Assembly: GCA_937880795.1 (NCBI GenBank)
Contig: CALGRQ010000464.1
Span: 1-10,543, forward strand
DNA length: 10,543 nucleotides
Source of the DNA: an uncultured Dyadobacter sp.
GTDB taxonomy: Bacteria; Bacteroidota; Bacteroidia; Cytophagales; Spirosomataceae
Reading direction: 5' to 3'
Of the stretch, positions 6,539 through 10,543 are shown one piece after another (the first letter of the stretch is position 1; each line of letters starts with the position of its first letter). Below the pieces are notes generated by a model. That model was not told the origin of the DNA and ran no database searches. It worked only from the letters and a program-made list of their open reading frames with translations. A program made the translations under genes and the position numbers.

Positions 6539-8064
6539 ATAAGGGGAAAAAACATATTGACCTGCAAAAGCAAGGAGACTATCCCGTTCCGGGTATTCCG
6601 GCCGACGATGCGTGGGATAATATGAAGGATATGCTTGATCAGCAGATACCTCAGTCTCCTAAAAATCCTGCAAACTGGCTGAGTACCGTCAAGGTAATTT
6701 CGACCGCACTCATCCTCAGTGTGGGTATACTCTATTTATTCAAAAATCAAATTCCATTTTATCAAGATCAATCGGCAACGCAAACACGGCACCCCTCCCT
6801 TCTGGAGAATCCACGTCATGAAATCCACTCTGCCAATCCAGACACGAAGGCAGAGAAAAATGAAACATCAAACCCACAAAACGACAAAACCAGCACAGAC
6901 AGCAAACAAGAAGCTACCGATTCTAAGGAAATTATACCATCAAATAATCAAGCAGCTAACTTAACTACCCACTCTAATCGTAAAAAAGCGCCAACCAATA
7001 AAGAGAACATACAAACGGACTCACTATATGAAAACATAACTTCAGAAACCGAGCAGAGGTATGGCGTTATACACAGCAGCAAAGTTTCCGACAAGTCCGA
7101 TTTATCCCTCCCCAAAGCAGGCAATCGGGACGGCCTATATACACATTATACCGTTTCTGAGGCAGATGACAATCAGCAGCTAGTACCAAAGGCTATTATT
7201 TCTAATGCCATAAAAAATCAGTTCAAAAACACAGCTATATCCACCCAAAATCAATCTGTGAGCACGAGTACAAACTCAACACTTGTCCACGAAGTTAGAG
7301 CAATAGGCGCATTGGCGAACAAGCCTTTTCAAACCAACAACCAGCTTGCCGTAAAACTCAATACGATACAGATTTTGCAAAAAAAATCTCTTCCCATTTC
7401 AAAAGAGGTTAATCAACGCTCATCTGTTTTCAAAAATATGGGTGGTGGTCTATTGTGGAATTTAAACGCCCCAGCAACCGGCTATAATCAATACGCAAAA
7501 TATAGCAATGCTTCCCATGACATATACAAGTACCTAATTCCAGGAATATGGTTTGGTCCAACGTTCAAAAATGGAAGTAAAGTTTTTTTTAAAGTACTTC
7601 CATTCGGTCAACATGATGGAAATGCATCACTCCTTGACAGCAACCGACAATCCCGTTCGGATAGTATTGGAGGCTATTTTGTTTATACAGAGCGCCGACT
7701 TGGCAAAACAAGTGGTTTCAATCTGGGAATTCAATTCAACCAGCCCCTATATCAGAGATGGAGGCTTGGAATTGGTGCAAACATGCAAAAGCAAAAAACG
7801 ATGCTGATGCATACGGTGGTTAAATCTTCAAGAGCAAATAATATCGTGGATGAACAACGAGACGAAATCCTGTCTCAGAAATATGACACTTTGGGCTATA
7901 TTAAACCTTACCTATTTACTACAAATGTAGAACTCCTCTATCAGTGGAATCGAATTGAGTTTGGTGCCGGTGCTATTTTACCCATTACTTCAATACTGGC
8001 TATACCAGATAAACGCTTTAAGCCCCTAAACTTCCAAATTGCAATTAGATGGCAAATTAGATAA
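6535..8064 (+). CDS. Large single-pass membrane protein with barrel-like C-terminus, putative anti-sigma partner
   Basis: The GTG start shares its bases with the TGA of the sigma gene (GTGA overlap), so the two are coupled. The 509-residue product has four parts: a short cytoplasmic N-terminus with PADDAWDNMKDMLDQQIP (22-39), one transmembrane helix at about 50-69, a long Asn/Gln/Thr/Ser/Lys-rich low-complexity segment (about 75-300), and a C-terminal region (about 305-509). The last part alternates polar and aromatic residues like outer-membrane beta-strands (GFNLGIQFNQPLYQRWRLGI, and a final FQIAIRWQIR). WDNM/WENM-type N-termini followed by a TM helix are familiar to me from uncharacterised proteins next to Bacteroidota sigma factors. 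The zinc-binding anti-sigma motif HxxxCxxC is absent. Anti-sigma function and a barrel fold are inferences. An inner-membrane anchor plus barrel-like domain is unusual. Confidence 0.85.
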   Translation: MNKGKKHIDLQKQGDYPVPGIPADDAWDNMKDMLDQQIPQSPKNPANWLSTVKVISTALILSVGILYLFKNQIPFYQDQSATQTRHPSLLENPRHEIHSANPDTKAEKNETSNPQNDKTSTDSKQEATDSKEIIPSNNQAANLTTHSNRKKAPTNKENIQTDSLYENITSETEQRYGVIHSSKVSDKSDLSLPKAGNRDGLYTHYTVSEADDNQQLVPKAIISNAIKNQFKNTAISTQNQSVSTSTNSTLVHEVRAIGALANKPFQTNNQLAVKLNTIQILQKKSLPISKEVNQRSSVFKNMGGGLLWNLNAPATGYNQYAKYSNASHDIYKYLIPGIWFGPTFKNGSKVFFKVLPFGQHDGNASLLDSNRQSRSDSIGGYFVYTERRLGKTSGFNLGIQFNQPLYQRWRLGIGANMQKQKTMLMHTVVKSSRANNIVDEQRDEILSQKYDTLGYIKPYLFTTNVELLYQWNRIEFGAGAILPITSILAIPDKRFKPLNFQIAIRWQIR

Positions 8065-8068
8065 GGAC

Positions 8069-8115
8069 ATCATGCAAAAAGCCCATCGGAGATTCCGATG
8101 GGCTTTTTGCATGAT
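8069..8115. terminator. Bidirectional intrinsic terminator, perfect 22-bp inverted repeat
   Basis: Bases 8069-8090 are the exact reverse complement of 8094-8115 with a 3-nt loop (GAT). The GC core GCCCATCGGA (8081-8090) is flanked by A5 on the left and T5 on the right, so each strand sees a stem plus U-tract. It separates the convergent membrane-protein gene (+, ends 8064) and rpmA (-, ends 8128). Confidence 0.95.
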
Positions 8116-8127
8116 AACATTTTTGGA

Positions 8128-8394
8128 CTATGCCTCAGCAGCGATAGGCTCAATGTGAACGAAAGACTTATTTTCACGAGTCTTACGGAATACCACATGA
8201 CCTTCTGTCAAAGCAAACAAAGTATGGTCACGACCGATACCTACGTTTTTGCCAGGGTTGTGTTTTGTTCCACGCTGACGAACAAGAATGTTACCAGCTT
8301 TTGCCAATTCACCACCGAATAATTTTACTCCAAGACGCTTACTTTCTGATTCACGTCCGTTTCGCGAGCTACCTACACCTTTCTTATGTGCCAT
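8128..8394 (-). CDS. rpmA: 50S ribosomal protein L27 (bL27)
   Basis: The 88-residue product has the invariant N-terminus MAHKKGVGSSRNGRESESKR, then LGVKLFGGE, AGNILVRQRGTK and GRDHTLFALTEGHVVF, all hallmarks of bL27. In the 50S subunit the flexible N-terminal tail reaches toward the peptidyl-transferase centre. There is no cleavable N-terminal extension of the Firmicutes kind; the protein begins directly with MAHKKG. It lies 84 nt downstream of rplU on the same strand, the common rplU-rpmA order. Confidence 0.98.
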   Translation of the reverse strand: MAHKKGVGSSRNGRESESKRLGVKLFGGELAKAGNILVRQRGTKHNPGKNVGIGRDHTLFALTEGHVVFRKTRENKSFVHIEPIAAEA

Positions 8395-8442
8395 GATATC
8401 TTAACTTTAATTTTTTTCTATAATTAGTAAAGGGCAGTCAAG

Positions 8443-8450
8443 CAAACCTA
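8443..8450 (-). promoter_or_regulatory. Possible internal -7 box before rpmA
   Basis: On the minus strand this reads TAGGTTTG, an exact fit to the Bacteroidota -7 consensus TAnnTTTG, 49 nt before the rpmA start. No TTG/TTTG lies 19-21 nt upstream of it, so a working promoter is doubtful. Confidence 0.25.
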
Positions 8451-8478
8451 ATAGCTGACGACCAAAAGTGGATAGCTA

Positions 8479-8790
8479 TTAAGCTACGATCTCGTCAATG
8501 CTGATCTTAGTCAAATACTGACGGTGACCATTCTTAACTTTGTAACCTTTACGTCTTTTCTTTTTGAAGACGATTACTTTTTCACCTTTAAGGTGTTCAA
8601 GTACAGTTACTTTCACAGAAGCTCCTGCTACTGTAGGTACTCCTACCTGCACTGTGCCTCCGTTATCAACTAAAAGGACTTTGTCAAATACAAGTGCAGC
8701 GTTCACGTCACCTTCAAGCCTATGCGTGAAGATTTCGCGACCCTTTTCAACTTTAAATTGCTGACCTGCGATTTCTACGATTGCGTACAT
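8479..8790 (-). CDS. rplU: 50S ribosomal protein L21 (bL21)
   Basis: The 103-residue product is full-length bL21. It starts MYAIVEIAGQQFKVEKGREI, has VLLVDNGGTVQVGVPTVAGA in the middle, and carries the basic rRNA-binding segment FKKKRRKGYKVKNGHRQYLT followed by KISIDEI near the end. bL21 binds 23S rRNA in the large subunit. It is the first gene of the rplU-rpmA operon, with a well-formed Bacteroidota promoter about 40-70 nt upstream of ATG 8790. No Shine-Dalgarno precedes the start; the leader is A/T-rich (AATAATTAATTAAC), as is usual for highly expressed Bacteroidota genes. Confidence 0.98.
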   Translation of the reverse strand: MYAIVEIAGQQFKVEKGREIFTHRLEGDVNAALVFDKVLLVDNGGTVQVGVPTVAGASVKVTVLEHLKGEKVIVFKKKRRKGYKVKNGHRQYLTKISIDEIVA

Positions 8791-8831
8791 GTTAATTAAT
8801 TATTGGTATACTAATTTCAAAATTCGAGGTG

Positions 8832-8862
8832 CAAAGATAAATAGATCACAACAGAATCACAA
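8832..8862 (-). promoter_or_regulatory. Housekeeping (SigA-type Bacteroidota) promoter of rplU-rpmA
   Basis: On the minus strand the -33 element ATTG (TTG at 8862-8860) is followed by exactly 20 nt and then TATCTTTG (8839-8832). That fits the known Bacteroidota consensus TTTG-N19-21-TAnnTTTG. Transcription would start near 8826-8827, giving a 5' leader of about 36 nt. Confidence 0.8.
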
Positions 8863-9060
8863 TGCTTTACATATAAATTTTATCAGCTTACAAGAGCGTT
8901 TGCATATCCGGCTTGACGACCCGTGCATTTCGTTGACTAAAATACCAACTTCTATTTTTAACCTCTGGAAACTTAGGTAAAGTCAAGTAACTTATTACCT
9001 TTATATGTTGACAGTTTTAATCCTTTAAGTTTGGACTAAAACCGTTAACAATCCTTAACT
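8863..9060. other. Non-coding part of the 313-nt divergent region between rplU and the peroxiredoxin-like gene
   Basis: I see no gene, stable RNA or strong hairpin here. The stretch is A/T-rich and contains scattered TTGAC pentamers (about 8913, 8934 and 9009, with a fourth at 9094) and an imperfect repeat of GACTAAAA (about 8935 and 9033). These are not regularly spaced and are probably chance. Confidence 0.6.
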
Positions 9061-9071
9061 ATAGAAATGGT

Positions 9072-9079
9072 TACCTTTG
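9072..9079 (+). promoter_or_regulatory. Probable -7 box for the peroxiredoxin-like gene
   Basis: TACCTTTG matches TAnnTTTG exactly and lies 24 nt before ATG 9104. The expected -33 position, 19-21 nt upstream, holds GTTAACAAT, a poor match to TTTG, so the promoter is either weak or activator-dependent. Confidence 0.5.
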
Positions 9080-9103
9080 TTACTATCAACGTCTTGACGC
9101 TAA

Positions 9104-9775
9104 ATGAACGATAACAATAAAAAAATGAGAATTTATTTGTGGCTTTCGATCGTACTTCTTTCCGGAGTAGCAGCGGTGGCGGCAACCATTAACTTCAAGT
9201 CCACGTATACCGAAACGACACAAAAAATAGCCGGATACCAAATAGGCGACGTCGTAGCCAATTTCAGCCTTAAAAATGTAAGCGGAAATACCGTATCACT
9301 TGCTGACTACGCATCATCCAAAGGTGTAATTGTGATATTTACCAGTAACCATTGTCCGTTTGCCAAAGCGTACGAAGACCGTATCATAGCTTTACATAAT
9401 AAATATGCAGCGCAGGGTTTTTCGGTTATTGCCATTAATCCTGGTGATCCAGCTACTCAGTTGGATGATACTTTTCAAAAGATGAAAGAGCGATCTGCAT
9501 CCAAAGGATATCCATATCCATATATGGCCGATGAAGCACAACAAACTGCTAGGGCTTTTGGAGCTGCGCGTACACCCCAAGCTTACGTCCTTCAAAAAAC
9601 AGGCAATACCTTTTCGGTTCGATATATGGGTATGATAGATGACAACCCTCAAGATCCGGCAGGTGCAAGCAAATTTTATGTAGCCGATGCAGTGAATAAT
9701 CTTTTGGCAGGAAAACCTGTGGTAATCACACACACAAAACCCATCGGTTGTGCTATAAAGTGGAAAAACCAGTAA
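9104..9775 (+). CDS. Exported/membrane-anchored peroxiredoxin-like (redoxin) protein
   Basis: This 223-residue thioredoxin-fold protein is of the peroxiredoxin-like type. Residues 9-29 form a hydrophobic N-terminal helix (signal peptide or anchor), so the fold lies outside the cytoplasm. The redoxin domain covers about 46-205: IGDVVANFSLKNVSG, then VIVIFTSNHCPFAKAYEDR, with C84 where peroxiredoxins have the peroxidatic cysteine, and RTPQAYVL with cis-proline P158. There is no CxxC, so it is not a classic thioredoxin or ResA. A second cysteine, C216, lies in the C-terminal PIGCAIKW, a tail I associate with the PRX_like1 group. ATG 9104 fits the -7 box; ATG 9125 would shorten only the cytoplasmic tip. 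The SMP-30-like gene follows after 25 nt, so they are probably one operon. The true substrate of this group is not established. Confidence 0.9.
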   Translation: MNDNNKKMRIYLWLSIVLLSGVAAVAATINFKSTYTETTQKIAGYQIGDVVANFSLKNVSGNTVSLADYASSKGVIVIFTSNHCPFAKAYEDRIIALHNKYAAQGFSVIAINPGDPATQLDDTFQKMKERSASKGYPYPYMADEAQQTARAFGAARTPQAYVLQKTGNTFSVRYMGMIDDNPQDPAGASKFYVADAVNNLLAGKPVVITHTKPIGCAIKWKNQ

Positions 9776-9800
9776 GTAGAAACCCTAACCCGTTGTACTT

Positions 9801-10543
9801 ATGTTAAAATCACTACCATTCCTGATTATTACCTTGGTTACCTTACTGACGAATTCCCAATCTTATGCGCAAAGTGACAAGTTTTCTGCCGAAGGAGAAT
9901 TTACCAACAATTGCGAAGGACCTGCCGTAGATGCGGAAGGAAACGTATATGCAGTAAACTTCGCCCGTGATGGCACTATCGCCATCGTCAATAAAAAGGG
10001 AAAGACAGGTTTTTTTGTTACTTTACCCAAAGGTAGCACAGGCAACGGAATACGTTTCGGTGACAAAAACACATTTTATGTAGCAGATTTCACGGGACAT
10101 AACGTACTCAAAGTCAACCTCACGACAAAGGCTATATCTGTTTTTGCACACGAGCCAAAAATGAATCAGCCCAACGACTTGGCGATCACTTCCAATGGCA
10201 TGATTTTCTGCTCAGATCCTAACTGGAAAGAGAGTACAGGACAAGTTTGGCTGGTAACACCAGAGGGAAAAACCAGTTTAGTAGCCGAAAACATGGGAAC
10301 AACCAACGGCATTGAGGTAAGTCCGGATGAGAAAACCCTATATGTCAATGAAACCGTGCAACGTACCGTGTGGGCCTTTGACCTCGCTCCTGACGGAAAA
10401 TTATCCAATAAAAGATTATTGCATCAGTTTCCAGATGGTGGTCTGGATGGTATGCGTGCAGACATTAAGGGAAATCTTTATGTTACCCGACACGGTGTAG
10501 GGGAAGTGGCTGTTTTATCACCCGAAGGTAAACTGATACACAC
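9801..10543 (+). CDS. Secreted SMP-30/gluconolactonase/LRE-family beta-propeller (3' end outside window)
   Basis: The frame starting at ATG 9801 stays open to the window edge, giving 247 residues of an incomplete protein. Residues 1-23 form a Sec signal peptide with a likely cleavage at SYA|Q. The mature part is a six-bladed propeller of the SMP-30/gluconolactonase type: NCEGPAVDAEGNVYAVNF (37-54), NQPNDLAITSNG (122-133), TTNGIEVSPDEKTLYVNET (167-185) and DGMRADIKGNLYV (216-228). Candidate metal ligands by analogy to SMP-30 are E39, N125, N169 and D216. The family includes calcium- or zinc-dependent lactonases that hydrolyse sugar lactones, but many secreted members have no known substrate. 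It is 25 nt downstream of the peroxiredoxin-like gene and probably shares its promoter. Confidence 0.92.
   Translation, partial: MLKSLPFLIITLVTLLTNSQSYAQSDKFSAEGEFTNNCEGPAVDAEGNVYAVNFARDGTIAIVNKKGKTGFFVTLPKGSTGNGIRFGDKNTFYVADFTGHNVLKVNLTTKAISVFAHEPKMNQPNDLAITSNGMIFCSDPNWKESTGQVWLVTPEGKTSLVAENMGTTNGIEVSPDEKTLYVNETVQRTVWAFDLAPDGKLSNKRLLHQFPDGGLDGMRADIKGNLYVTRHGVGEVAVLSPEGKLIH

Noticed and set aside
6535..8064. FecR-type or zinc-binding anti-sigma factor
   Set aside because: No FecR domain and no HxxxCxxC motif can be seen; only position, the TM helix and the short cytoplasmic N-terminus support an anti-sigma role.
8098..8322. Plus-strand open frame starting inside the bidirectional terminator and running over rpmA
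   Set aside because: Antisense to a certain ribosomal protein gene, and its start lies in the hairpin; a coincidental frame.
8450..8480. AATAGCT...AGCTATT inverted repeat at the rplU stop as an intercistronic control element
   Set aside because: Seven pairs around a 17-nt loop in A/T-rich sequence is not convincing without comparative data.
8905..9100. Four TTGAC pentamers and a GACTAAAA repeat as an operator array
   Set aside because: Spacing is irregular and flanks differ; such short matches are expected by chance in about 200 nt.
1..10543. CRISPR arrays, insertion sequences, tRNA/rRNA genes or phage attachment sites
   Set aside because: No regularly spaced repeats, transposase motifs, terminal repeats or cloverleaf-like segments were found on either strand.

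Overview
The window looks like chromosomal DNA from a Bacteroidota bacterium, most likely of the Sphingobacteriaceae (Sphingobacterium, Olivibacter or Pedobacter-like). The grounds are moderate-to-low GC, -7 boxes of the Bacteroidota form TAnnTTTG, few Shine-Dalgarno sites, a sigma gene overlapping a gene for a membrane protein with a WDNM-type N-terminus, and the families present. The genus is an inference. No mobile elements, CRISPR arrays, rRNA or tRNA genes were seen.

Layout. Bases 1-724 (+) are the 3' end of a HEAT-repeat protein, probably an M1-family aminopeptidase, closed by a bidirectional hairpin terminator. Bases 808-4888 are all on the minus strand. In transcription order they encode an Nfu-type Fe-S scaffold, a strong intrinsic terminator, an unassigned (alpha/alpha)-toroid-like protein with a DDVDDTA motif, a PaaE-like FAD/2Fe-2S oxidoreductase only 7 nt downstream, and a LacI-family regulator. 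Bases 5109-8064 are on the plus strand: a lipoprotein, a strong hairpin, an ECF-type sigma factor, and a large single-pass membrane protein whose GTG start overlaps the sigma stop codon. A perfect 22-bp inverted repeat then separates this block from the convergent rplU-rpmA operon (minus, 8790-8128), which has a good Bacteroidota promoter. Bases 9104-10543 (+) hold an exported peroxiredoxin-like protein and, 25 nt downstream, a secreted SMP-30/gluconolactonase-type beta-propeller cut by the window edge.

How the genes work together. Nfu could supply clusters to Fe-S proteins, including the adjacent 2Fe-2S reductase, but the terminator between them argues against simple co-transcription. The toroid protein and the reductase form the least explained unit: a possible terpene-cyclase-fold protein paired with an electron-transfer partner that lacks any visible oxygenase. 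The sigma factor and the following membrane protein look like a sigma/anti-sigma pair in which the extracytoplasmic part is a long linker plus a barrel-like C-terminal domain. The rest is housekeeping or common accessory content.
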